Below the pieces are notes generated by a model that worked only from the letters and a program-made list of their open reading frames with translations, was not told the origin of the DNA and searched no databases. Positions 47,403 to 55,277 of a stretch of DNA of 64,000 nucleotides are shown piece after piece. Position numbers and translations under genes: made by a program. The stretch comes from Gaiellasilicea sp037721555 (GTDB taxonomy: Bacteria; Actinomycetota; Thermoleophilia; Gaiellales; Gaiellaceae), in assembly GCA_037721555.1 (NCBI GenBank), contig JBBJOI010000010.1:1-64000 (forward strand). The letters run 5' to 3'. Positions within the stretch are counted from its first letter, which is position 1, and each line of letters begins with the position of its first letter.

Positions 47403-47890
47403 CCGTGGACCTGCGGCAGCTCGAGCTACAGCACCTGAACGCGATCGAGACGATCGAGCGCGAGTCGTATCCGACCCCTTGGTCGCGCTCGATGTTCGCG
47501 AGCGAGCTGGCGAAGCCGAGCTCGATCTCGCTCGGCGCGTTCGCACCGGAGGGCGGCGAGCTGATCGGCTACCTGATCATCTCCCGCTACGTCGACGCGT
47601 GGCATGTGATGAACGTCGCAGTGGCCGTCAGGCACAGGCGTCGCGGCGTCGCGCGCGCGCTCCTCGAACGGCTCTTCGAGCTGACGGCAAACGACGAGCG
47701 CCGCGGGTACACGCTCGAGGTGCGCATCTCGAACGCAGGGGCGATCAAGCTGTACGAGGTGCTCGGGTTCGTCTCCCGGGGCGTCCGCCGCGGCTACTAC
47801 ACCGACAACCGCGAGGACGCCTTGATCATGTGGAAGGACCCGGTCGTCCTCGACGTGGCTGAGAACGAGGGTCGGAGTGCGAGTGGTTGA
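47399..47890 (+). CDS. rimI: Ribosomal protein S18-alanine N-acetyltransferase
   Basis: A 163-residue GNAT enzyme. IETIERESYPTPWSRSMFAS is the RimI N-terminal block, VAVRHRRRGVARALLERLFE the acetyl-CoA motif, and LEVRISNAGAIKLYEVLGFV and RGVRRGYYTDNREDALIMWK the conserved end. It acetylates the N-terminus of S18, or other proteins. Its position between tsaB and tsaD is the common actinobacterial order. Confidence 0.93.
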   Translation: MTVDLRQLELQHLNAIETIERESYPTPWSRSMFASELAKPSSISLGAFAPEGGELIGYLIISRYVDAWHVMNVAVAVRHRRRGVARALLERLFELTANDERRGYTLEVRISNAGAIKLYEVLGFVSRGVRRGYYTDNREDALIMWKDPVVLDVAENEGRSASG

Positions 47891-47978
47891 GGGCTCCGCG
47901 AAGACGACTGCGATCGAGGGGTGCGTCCATGACCACCCACCGATGATGCAGACGAAGACGTTACGTGTCTGTTCCCTT

Positions 47979-47999
47979 CGTTCTCGCAAAGCGAGAACG
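47979..47999 (+). promoter_or_regulatory. Hairpin abutting the tsaD start codon
   Basis: CGTTCTCGC, AAA, GCGAGAACG form a perfect 9-bp stem with a 3-base loop ending 2 bases before the GTG of tsaD at 48002. It takes the place of any ribosome-binding site. It lies in a 111-base gap, the only substantial one inside the tsaE-tsaB-rimI-tsaD operon. Confidence 0.65.
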
Positions 48000-48001
48000 A
48001 C

Positions 48002-48982
48002 GTGATTCTCGGCATCGAAACGTCCTGTGACGAGACGGCAGCCGCGGTCGTCACCGGGGACGGGCAGATCCTCTCGAACGTCGTCTCCTCCCAGGCCGAC
48101 CTGCACGCACGGTTCGGCGGGGTCGTCCCCGAGATCGCGTCCCGGCGGCACCTCGAGCTCGTCAAGCCCGTCGTCGAGGCGGCGCTCGAGGAGGCGGGCA
48201 CAACGGTCCGCGAGCTCGAGGCCGTCGCTGTCACGCAGGGGCCGGGGCTTGTCGGGGCGTTGCTCGTCGGGCTGAGCGCGGCGAAGGCGCTCGCGTGGGC
48301 GCTCCGCCTGCCGCTTGTTCCGGTCGACCACCTGCACGGCCACGTCGCCTCGCTCTATCTCCAGCCCGAGCCGGTCGAGCCGCCGTTCCTCTGCCTGCTC
48401 GCGAGCGGAGGCCACACGCTCCTCCTGGATGTGCAGGGCCGCGAGAGCTACAGCGTCGTCGGCACCTCGGTCGACGACGCGGCCGGGGAGGCGTTCGACA
48501 AAGGCGCGCGGCTGCTGGGGCTCGGCTATCCGGGCGGCGCCGCGCTCGACCGCCTCGCCCGCGACGGCGACCCGGAGGCCTTCTCCTTCCCTGTCGCGCG
48601 TGTTGGAGAGCTCGACTTCTCGTTTTCCGGAGTCAAGACCGCGCTCGTCTACGCGGTGCGAGACCTGGGAGACGAGCAGCTGGAACGGCGCCGCGCAGAT
48701 CTCGCGGCGTCCTACCAGCGCGCGATCGTCCGTGCGCTCGTCGGCCGAGTTCGTGTCGCAGCGTCACAAGGGCACGGCACGTTACAAGGGCAGGGCACCG
48801 TAGCGGTCGTCGGCGGCGTCGCGGCCAACTCGGAGCTCCGCGCCGCGCTCCCCGAAGCTCGCTTCGCCCCGCTCTCACTCTGCTCCGACAACGCCGCGAT
48901 GATCGCGTCCGCGGGCAGGTTCAGCAGACGGCTGCCCTATCCTCAATACCTTGGCCTCGACGCCTACGCCTCTCGTACATGA
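48002..48982 (+). CDS. tsaD: tRNA t6A threonylcarbamoyltransferase TsaD
   Basis: A 326-residue metalloprotein. ILGIETSCDETAAAVV, VVPEIASRRHLELV, VAVTQGPGLVGALLVGLSAA, the metal-binding HLHGH in VDHLHGHVASLYLQ, and LLASGGHTLLL are all present. The C-terminal strand VAVVGGVAANSELR and SLCSDNAAMIA close the fold. A 12-residue insert SQGHGTLQGQGT near residue 255 comes from an 18-base tandem duplication. The 3' end overlaps the next gene by 32 bases. Confidence 0.95.
   Translation: MILGIETSCDETAAAVVTGDGQILSNVVSSQADLHARFGGVVPEIASRRHLELVKPVVEAALEEAGTTVRELEAVAVTQGPGLVGALLVGLSAAKALAWALRLPLVPVDHLHGHVASLYLQPEPVEPPFLCLLASGGHTLLLDVQGRESYSVVGTSVDDAAGEAFDKGARLLGLGYPGGAALDRLARDGDPEAFSFPVARVGELDFSFSGVKTALVYAVRDLGDEQLERRRADLAASYQRAIVRALVGRVRVAASQGHGTLQGQGTVAVVGGVAANSELRAALPEARFAPLSLCSDNAAMIASAGRFSRRLPYPQYLGLDAYASRT
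48763..48798 (+). repeat. 18-base tandem duplication inside tsaD
   Basis: GTCACAAGGGCACGGCAC and GTTACAAGGGCAGGGCAC are adjacent and identical at 16 of 18 positions. Their frame encodes S-Q-G-H-G-T then L-Q-G-Q-G-T just before the conserved VAVVGG strand. Confidence 0.75.
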
Positions 48983-51530
48983 CCGCCGGCGGCTACTGCC
49001 CGCCATCGTCCTCGCTCTCGGTGCGCTCCTGCTTGCGGCGGGCGGCCAGGGCGCAGGACCGCCTGCTGAGGGCGAACAGGGCGCCGCGACCTGGCGGGGC
49101 TTCGTCGACGGCGAGCGCACGGATGTGGCCGTAGGCCAGCGTTCCATCGTCGTCCTGCGCTACGCGTCGCTCGCCCAGAGGGTGCGGCGCGCCGGCGGGC
49201 GCGCGAGCGAGGTGGAGATGCGACGCTGGTCTGCGGCGGCCTTGGCCGGCCAGAGGCAGGTCGCCGCCCGCCTCTCGCGTGACGGCATCCGGATCCTCCC
49301 TGACTTCGTCTACACGAGAACGCTGAACGGCTTCGCCGCCGTGCTCGACGCGCAGGCGGTCGCGTTGCTCGAGCGCGACCCGGACGTCCGGGGTGTCTTC
49401 CCGGTGCGGGTCGCCTATCCGGCGGCGGCCTCGACGCGCCTCCTCGGCACCGGCGACTTCGACGCTGGGGCGGGTAGGCGGCCGACGACCCGACTGCTCG
49501 GCCTCGACGGTACGGGCGTCACGATCGCGCTCCTCGACACCGGGGTCGATGCAAGACACCCCTATCTGCGCGGACGGGTGCTGGAGGGCGTCGACATCCT
49601 CGATCCCGAGGGACGCGCGCTCGCGCGGCCGCACCCGCAGGACTCGTCCCGCGTCGAGCGGCACGGAACCCAGACAGCGGGCCTGCTCGTCGGCGCCGGG
49701 GGCCCGCAGGGGCTGCATGGGGCGGCGCCCGGAGCCACCCTGCTGCCGATCCGCGTGGCCGGGTGGCAGCCGAGCGCAGAAGGTGGCTTCACCGTCTACG
49801 GGCGGACGGACCAACTGTTGGCCGGGCTCGAGCGCGCTGTCGATCCCGACGGCGACGGGAGCACCCTGGACGCCGCACGAGTCGCCGTCGTGGCAGTCGC
49901 AGAGCCGTTTGCGGCCTTCGCCGGCGGCCCGATGGCCCGCGCTGCGGCCGGTGCGGCACAGCTGGACACGCTCGTCGTCGCGGCGGCCGGAAACGACGGC
50001 CCGGCGGGGCCTGGTTACGGCAGCGTCTCGGGTCCGGGGGGAGCACCTGCAGCGCTCACGGTCGGGGCGATCGACGCCCGTCGCCGCACACCTACGACCC
50101 GCGTCGTGCTCCGCGCGGGCCTCCGCATCCTGCTCGACCGAGAGCTTCCGCTCGCGGGTGCTGTGGCTCCCGACAGAACGCTCAGCGTGCCGCTCGTGCG
50201 ACCGAGAGCCGAGCCGCGCAGCGGCCTGCGCATGGCGCCCCTCGCGCGCTTCTTCGACGTGCAGGGGTACAGCCTCGTCGCCGGGCGGGCGGCGCTCCTC
50301 GAGCGCGCCGGCGCCCCGGCCGAAGCAGGGCGGCGCGCTGCCCTGGCCGGTGCCCAGGCGGTTGTCCTCGACGGTCCCGCTCCCGCCGGCGCGCTCGGCC
50401 TCGACGAGCGCCTGGACGTGCCCGTGGTGGGTCTCCCCGGCAGCGTCGCTCGCGCCGTCCGGCGGGCAATCGCGCGCGGCGTCGGCGTGACGGTCTCACT
50501 CGGAGCCCCAGGCTGGGAGGAGAACCTCGCCCGCCGCCGCGTCGCTCCCTTCTCCTCCCACGGGCTCGCGTTCGGCGGCGGTGTCAAGCCCGAAGTTGCC
50601 GCTCCGGGCGTCGAGCTGCTGACCGCGGACATCGGCCGGAACGCGGACGGGTCGGCGCGGTACGGCACGATCAGCGGCTCGAGTGCGGCGGCGGCTTTCG
50701 CCGGCGGGGCGGCCGCGGCCGTTGTCCAGGCACGGCCGAATCTCGATGCGCTCTCCTTGAAGGGCGTGCTCGTGGGCTCGGCCCTCCCCGTGGGCGGTCG
50801 ACCCGGCGCGGGACAGGGTGCCGGGGGCATCGACCCCGCGGCGGCCGTGGTCACGGAGGTCGCTGCGGATCCGGCCTCGGTCGCCTTCGGCGCCGCGAAG
50901 AAGGCCGGTTGGCGCACGGTTCGCAGCCTCAGGTTGAAGAACGTCTCCACGCGTCGCCTCCGGATCGTGGTCGACGCGGAGGTGGAGGGCATCGCGGGAG
51001 TCTCCGTGACAGCGGCTCCCGACCGCCTGCGGCTGCGGCCCGGACAGGAGGCGGTGCTCGATCTCACGGCGCGCGTCTCCTTCCTCCCACGCGGGCTCGG
51101 CGCGATCTTCGGCTCCGTCCGTCTCGACGTCGCCGGTGGCGGCTCGAGCGCGATCCCCTGGGCGGTTGTGCTGCCGACGAGTCGGCCGCCGCTCGTCTCG
51201 GACGTCCACCTCTCCGTGAAGAGATTTCGTGCGTCGGATCGGGCGCCGGCCGTGCTGAGCATCCGCGCCGGCAGTGTGCGCGGTCGCAACGGCCGCCCAC
51301 ACGTGCAGCCGCTGGCACGGCTCGACGTCGAGCTGTGGCGGGGCCCGAAACGCGTCGGGCTGCTGGCGCGCCTGCGCGACGTGCTGCCGGGGAGCTACAC
51401 GTTCGGGGTAACCGGGCGTGGCCCCCTGGGGCCTCAGCTCACCCCCGGGCGCTACCGGCTGAGGATCGTCGCCGCGCCGCCAGACGGCGAGCCAGAGTTC
51501 GCCTCGGTCGGCTTTCGGATCCGCAACTAG
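48951..51530 (+). CDS. Secreted S8 (subtilisin-like) serine protease
   Basis: A protein of 859 residues from TTG 48951, which lies inside tsaD. A signal peptide (LLPAIVLALGALLLAAGG) is followed by an inhibitor-I9-like prodomain (NGFAAVLDAQAVALLERDPD). The catalytic triad is Asp in ALLDTGVDARHP, His in RHGTQTAGLLVG and Ser in TISGSSAAAAFAGG, with the oxyanion Asn in VVAAAGNDG. The usual G-T-S-M-(A/S)-x-P around the serine is altered to G-S-S-A-A-A-A-F, so activity is likely but not certain. The C-terminal 250 residues are beta-rich. Overlap with tsaD suggests co-translation. Confidence 0.86.
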   Translation: MASTPTPLVHDRRRLLPAIVLALGALLLAAGGQGAGPPAEGEQGAATWRGFVDGERTDVAVGQRSIVVLRYASLAQRVRRAGGRASEVEMRRWSAAALAGQRQVAARLSRDGIRILPDFVYTRTLNGFAAVLDAQAVALLERDPDVRGVFPVRVAYPAAASTRLLGTGDFDAGAGRRPTTRLLGLDGTGVTIALLDTGVDARHPYLRGRVLEGVDILDPEGRALARPHPQDSSRVERHGTQTAGLLVGAGGPQGLHGAAPGATLLPIRVAGWQPSAEGGFTVYGRTDQLLAGLERAVDPDGDGSTLDAARVAVVAVAEPFAAFAGGPMARAAAGAAQLDTLVVAAAGNDGPAGPGYGSVSGPGGAPAALTVGAIDARRRTPTTRVVLRAGLRILLDRELPLAGAVAPDRTLSVPLVRPRAEPRSGLRMAPLARFFDVQGYSLVAGRAALLERAGAPAEAGRRAALAGAQAVVLDGPAPAGALGLDERLDVPVVGLPGSVARAVRRAIARGVGVTVSLGAPGWEENLARRRVAPFSSHGLAFGGGVKPEVAAPGVELLTADIGRNADGSARYGTISGSSAAAAFAGGAAAAVVQARPNLDALSLKGVLVGSALPVGGRPGAGQGAGGIDPAAAVVTEVAADPASVAFGAAKKAGWRTVRSLRLKNVSTRRLRIVVDAEVEGIAGVSVTAAPDRLRLRPGQEAVLDLTARVSFLPRGLGAIFGSVRLDVAGGGSSAIPWAVVLPTSRPPLVSDVHLSVKRFRASDRAPAVLSIRAGSVRGRNGRPHVQPLARLDVELWRGPKRVGLLARLRDVLPGSYTFGVTGRGPLGPQLTPGRYRLRIVAAPPDGEPEFASVGFRIRN

Positions 51531-51597
51531 GCCCGTCTGCGACGAGGGGCGCGCAGCGCTCAACCCACTGCGAGCCTCGCTGTAACCGCTCCCGCGC

Positions 51598-51603
51598 TAG
51601 ACT
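51598..51603 (+). promoter_or_regulatory. Predicted -10 element of the glutamate dehydrogenase gene
   Basis: TAGACT lies 12 bases before the ATG at 51616, implying a leader of about 5 bases. Confidence 0.45.
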
Positions 51604-51615
51604 CCTGCCGCGGCG

Positions 51616-52893
51616 ATGACGACTACGACCGACGCGTCCACCTCGCACCTGCGGGAGGATCCCTACGAGTTGGCTCGCCGGCAGCTCCGGCAGGTCGGAC
51701 GCACGTTCGGGATCGACCCCAGCCTGATCAACGTCCTGGAGCAGTGCAAGAAGTCCGTCGAGGTGTCGGTGCCCGTTCAGATGGACGACGGCTCGCTGAA
51801 CGTCTACAACGGCTACCGCGTCACGCACAACATCGCGCGCGGGCCGTCGAAAGGTGGCATTCGCTACCACCCGGACGTCACTCGGGACGAGGTGAAGGCC
51901 CTCGCGATGTGGATGACCTGGAAGTGCGCCCTGATGGGGCTGCCGTTCGGCGGCGCAAAGGGCGGGGTGGTAGTCGACCCGAAGCAGCTCTCGCGGCGCG
52001 AGCTCGAGCGCCTCACGCGCCGGTTCACGAGCGAGATCATCAACGAGATCGGGCCCGAAAAGGACATCCCAGCGCCCGACGTGGGCACTGACGCGAGCGT
52101 GATGGCCTGGATCTTCGACACCTACTCGATGAACAAGGGCCACTCCGTGCTCGGCGTCGTCACCGGCAAGCCGCTCGCGATCGGCGGCTCGCTCGGTCGC
52201 GAGGAGGCCACGGCGCGCGGATCGCTCTACTGCATCGAGGAGGTGCTGCGCGAGGAGTCGCGCTCGATCGAGGGCCTGCGGGTCGCGGTGCAGGGCGCCG
52301 GCAACGTCGGGGCGCACCTGGCGCGCATGCTCCACGGGGGAGGCGCGACCGTGATCGCGATCTCCGACTCGCGCGGCGGCATCCTCGACGAGGACGGCCT
52401 CGACATCCCCGCCGCCCTTGCAGCCAAGGCCGAGACCGGCAGTTTCGAGGGGTTCCGCGACGCGGACGCGATCACGAACGACGAGCTGCTCGTTCTCGCG
52501 TGCGACGTCCTCGCGCCGTGCGCGCTCGAGCAGGTGATCCACGCCGGCAACGCGGGCCAGGTGAAGGCGAGGATCGTCTGCGAAGGCGCGAACGGGCCGG
52601 TGACGCCCTCCGCCGACGAGATCCTCGAGGACCGTGGCGTCCTCGTGCTCCCCGACGTGCTCGCGAACGCCGGCGGCGTCGTCGTCTCCTACTTCGAGTG
52701 GGTGCAGGGCCTGCAGGAGTACTTCTGGAAGGAGGAGCAGGTTAACGCCCGTCTGAACGACATCGTCACGCGCGCCTTCCGTGAGACCTGGGAGACGCGC
52801 GAGCAGCACGAGACGAGCATGCGGATGGCGGCGTACGGGATCGCGGTGCAGCGTGTCTCCGAGGCCACCGTCACCCGTGGCCTCTATCCGTGA
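51616..52893 (+). CDS. gdhA: Glutamate dehydrogenase
   Basis: A 425-residue Glu/Leu/Phe/Val dehydrogenase that interconverts glutamate and 2-oxoglutarate plus ammonia. NGYRVTHNIARGPSKGGIRY binds substrate, GLPFGGAKGGVVVDP carries the catalytic lysine, PAPDVGTDASVMAWI follows, and VAVQGAGNVGAHLARML is the nucleotide-binding fold with an Asp in IAISDSRGGI, suggesting NAD preference. It overlaps the glutaredoxin-like gene by GTGA. The following rex gene links the unit to NADH state. Confidence 0.94.
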   Translation: MTTTTDASTSHLREDPYELARRQLRQVGRTFGIDPSLINVLEQCKKSVEVSVPVQMDDGSLNVYNGYRVTHNIARGPSKGGIRYHPDVTRDEVKALAMWMTWKCALMGLPFGGAKGGVVVDPKQLSRRELERLTRRFTSEIINEIGPEKDIPAPDVGTDASVMAWIFDTYSMNKGHSVLGVVTGKPLAIGGSLGREEATARGSLYCIEEVLREESRSIEGLRVAVQGAGNVGAHLARMLHGGGATVIAISDSRGGILDEDGLDIPAALAAKAETGSFEGFRDADAITNDELLVLACDVLAPCALEQVIHAGNAGQVKARIVCEGANGPVTPSADEILEDRGVLVLPDVLANAGGVVVSYFEWVQGLQEYFWKEEQVNARLNDIVTRAFRETWETREQHETSMRMAAYGIAVQRVSEATVTRGLYP

Positions 52894-53153
52894 GCCTTTC
52901 GGCTGCGCCGGGGAGCCTCGTAAAACCAAAGGCAGTCAGGCTCTTTACCGCGGCGGGTTGCGGACTCTGTGCGCGGGCGCTCGAGGTCGTGCAAGAGGTG
53001 TGCGGAGACGGGTTCGAGCTGGTTCCGATCGACGGCATCGTCGAGCTCGAGGCTCGCTACCGCGACTCGATCCCTGTCGTCGAGATCAACGGTGTGCCCG
53101 CCTTCACGTACTTCGTCGAGCCCGAGGCGCTCCGTTCCCGCTTGCTGACCTGA
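52890..53153 (+). CDS. Glutaredoxin-like protein
   Basis: An 87-residue thioredoxin-fold protein of the DUF836/glutaredoxin-like type. VRLFTAAGCGLCARALEVVQ holds the C-G-L-C redox motif, and YRDSIPVVEINGVPAFTYFV has the cis-proline. GTG 52890 overlaps the glutamate dehydrogenase stop. The partner is unknown. Confidence 0.85.
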   Translation: MSLSAAPGSLVKPKAVRLFTAAGCGLCARALEVVQEVCGDGFELVPIDGIVELEARYRDSIPVVEINGVPAFTYFVEPEALRSRLLT

Positions 53154-53234
53154 CGGTTGCCCAGCGGCTCGCCGAGGGCCACTGGCATCATGTGCTGCGC
53201 TGTTACAAGCAGAGCAGAGAAGGAGCGGCAAGGG

Positions 53235-53855
53235 GTGGCAGAACGTCTCACGGTCGGGGTGGCGGCAAGACTGAGTCGGTACCTCCAGGTGCTGACGCAG
53301 GCGAGGAAGATGGGCAAGGAGCGGATCTCCTCCCAGGAGATCTCCGACTACACCAACATCAACGCGACCCAGATCCGGCGGGACCTGTCGGGCTTCGGCA
53401 AGTTCGGCAAGCGCGGGGTGGGCTACAACATCGACTCGCTGCTCGGCGAGATCCGGAAGATCCTCCGCACCCAGGGGCAGCACAACATCGCGCTCGTCGG
53501 CGCGGGTCGCCTGGGGCAGGCGATCGCGAGCTCGCCGATCTTCGGTGAGCACGGGATCAACATCGCGGCGGTGCTCGACACGGATCCGGACAAGACCGGC
53601 CGCAGCATCGGCAACCTGGCGGTGCAGCGCTACTCGATGCTCCGCGAGGCGGTCCGGGAGAACAACATCATCGTCGGCGTCCTGGCAGTGCCGGCGACGA
53701 GTGCGCAAGTGGCCGCCGACGACCTGATCGATGCGGGCGTGAAGATCATCTTCAACTACTCGGAGGCGCTCCTCGACGTGCCCGGTGACGTCGCGGTGCA
53801 CACTTCGAATCCCGCGGTCGAGCTGCTCTACGCCCTCTACTTCCACCTGACCTGA
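53235..53855 (+). CDS. rex: Redox-sensing transcriptional repressor Rex
   Basis: A 206-residue repressor that senses the NADH/NAD+ ratio. The winged helix (RLSRYLQVLTQARKMGKERI, then SDYTNINATQIRRDLSGFGK) precedes a Rossmann domain (NIALVGAGRLGQAIASSPIF, then AVLDTDPDKTGRSIG). GTG 53235 with an upstream GAAGGAG was chosen; codons before it belong to intergenic DNA. Likely targets are fermentative and respiratory genes; a TTGTGAT half-site pair occurs before hppA, but no complete Rex palindrome was found here. Confidence 0.93.
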   Translation: MAERLTVGVAARLSRYLQVLTQARKMGKERISSQEISDYTNINATQIRRDLSGFGKFGKRGVGYNIDSLLGEIRKILRTQGQHNIALVGAGRLGQAIASSPIFGEHGINIAAVLDTDPDKTGRSIGNLAVQRYSMLREAVRENNIIVGVLAVPATSAQVAADDLIDAGVKIIFNYSEALLDVPGDVAVHTSNPAVELLYALYFHLT

Positions 53856-53858
53856 ACG

Positions 53859-53984
53859 GGCACGTCCAAGGCTCGAAGCCTCGGCCACGGCCGACCGGGC
53901 CGGTTCAGGCGGAAAACGGCCTCCAAATCAGCCACAGCCGAGCCGAGGAACGTGCCTGCCGGCTTCAAGCCTGGGACACGTCCG
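53859..53984. repeat. Dispersed palindromic repeat, copy pair B
   Basis: In the 162-base rex-glycosyltransferase gap, one copy (53859-53884) has core AGGCTCGAAGCCT after CACGTCC, and a second (53947-53984), inverted, has core GGCTTCAAGCC with GGAACGTGCC and GGACACGTCC as flanks. Both resemble the elements near 13819. A TAGACG (53988-53993) and Shine-Dalgarno GGAGG (54005-54009) for the next gene follow. Confidence 0.55.
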
Positions 53985-54017
53985 GGCTAGACGTCCGGGC
54001 CGGCGGAGGCTGAGCCG

Positions 54018-55277
54018 ATGAAGATTCTGCTCTGGCACGGGTACCTGCTCGGCGGCACCGGTTCGAACGTCTACACGCGGGCGCTTGCCCGTGCCTGGAC
54101 CCGCGCCGGCCACGACGTCACCGTCTTCAGCCAGGAACGGCACCCGGAACGGTTCGACCTCGGTGGGGCGGAGGCCGTCCTGCCCGATGTCGGCGGCCTG
54201 CTGCCGGTGTACGTGCTCGACCGGTACGAAGGGTACGAGGTGAAGCTTCTCCAGGAGACGAGCTGGGCGGAGCGAAGGGCGTGGGTGGAGGCGAACGCGG
54301 CAGCTGTGCGGGAGCGGCTGCCGGCCGACCTCGTCTTCTGTAACCACGTCCTCCTCGGCGGGGCAGTCGGCGCTGCCACCGGTGCCCGCTACGCGGTCAA
54401 GGCCCACGGCTCCGAGCTCGAGTACTCGCTGCGGGCGGATCCGGAGCTGCAGGCGTGGGGGAGAGACGCGCTCGCCGGAGCAGACGCGATCTTCGTTGGC
54501 TCCGCCCACATCAGGGCCGTGCTCGAGGAGGTCGTGGGTCACGTCGACCGGGTGCTGGAGGTACCACCGGGAGTGGATGTCGAGGAGTGGCGCCCGCGGC
54601 CGCGGGAGGAGGCACTCGAGGCGCTGTTCGCGGAGGCGCGGCTCGACCCCCCGAACCCAGGCAACCGGGAGGAACGGCTGCCTGACGAGGGCAACGCGTC
54701 GAGGTTGCAGCGGTTTCTCTCGGCCGAGGAGCCCACGGTCGTCTACTTCGGCAAGCTCCTCCGCAACAAGGGCGTGCACGTGCTGCTCGAGGCGCTGCGG
54801 TCGGTCGAGGCGCGGGCGGTGATCGTCGGCTTCGGCGACTACCGGCACGAGCTGGAGGCGCTCGCGGGGCCGCGAACCCTCTTCACCGGCCCGCTCGAGC
54901 ACCGTCACCTCGTCCAGTTGCTGCCGCTAGCGGATGCGACCGTGGTGCCGTCGATCTTCCCAGAGGCGTTCGGGATGGTGGCCGCGGAGGCCGCGGCCGC
55001 GGGCTCGCCTCCACTCGTCGCGCGCCACTCCGGTCTGGCGGAGATCGCGGCGGGGCTCGAGGAGGAGTATCCGGCTCGGCTGCGTCACCTGGCCGCCTTC
55101 GCGACAGGAGACGTCGCCGACCTGGCGGCGAAGTTGAACGAGCTGCTGACCCTCTCGCTGGAGGAGCGCAACGCACTCCGCGAGGCGGCGCGACGGGCGA
55201 CCCTAGCGCGCTGGTCCTGGGCGGGCGTCGCGGCCCGGCTGCTGGAGCCGTTTGACTACCCTCCCGCGCATGGGTGA
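54018..55277 (+). CDS. GT4-family glycosyltransferase
   Basis: A 419-residue GT-B glycosyltransferase. The N-terminal MKILLWHGYLLGGTGSNVYT is the acceptor-side loop, VKAHGSELEYSLR follows, and the C-terminal domain has VVYFGKLLRNKGVHVLLEAL, GPLEHRHLVQLLPLADATVV and the nucleotide-sugar motif PSIFPEAFGMVAAEAAAAGS (E-x7-E). Acceptor and sugar are unknown. ATG with a GGAGG site 8 bases upstream. It overlaps a promoter for the next gene. Confidence 0.88.
   Translation: MKILLWHGYLLGGTGSNVYTRALARAWTRAGHDVTVFSQERHPERFDLGGAEAVLPDVGGLLPVYVLDRYEGYEVKLLQETSWAERRAWVEANAAAVRERLPADLVFCNHVLLGGAVGAATGARYAVKAHGSELEYSLRADPELQAWGRDALAGADAIFVGSAHIRAVLEEVVGHVDRVLEVPPGVDVEEWRPRPREEALEALFAEARLDPPNPGNREERLPDEGNASRLQRFLSAEEPTVVYFGKLLRNKGVHVLLEALRSVEARAVIVGFGDYRHELEALAGPRTLFTGPLEHRHLVQLLPLADATVVPSIFPEAFGMVAAEAAAAGSPPLVARHSGLAEIAAGLEEEYPARLRHLAAFATGDVADLAAKLNELLTLSLEERNALREAARRATLARWSWAGVAARLLEPFDYPPAHG
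55257..55262 (+). promoter_or_regulatory. Predicted -10 element of the YbdK-type ligase gene
   Basis: TACCCT inside the last codons of the glycosyltransferase gene lies 7 bases before the ATG at 55270, so the ligase may be transcribed independently and leaderless. Confidence 0.4.

Noticed and set aside
53190..53234. Imperfect dyad TGCTGCGC...GAGCA upstream of rex as an autoregulatory Rex site
   Set aside because: It lacks the TTGTGA...TCACAA core and matches poorly across the arms.
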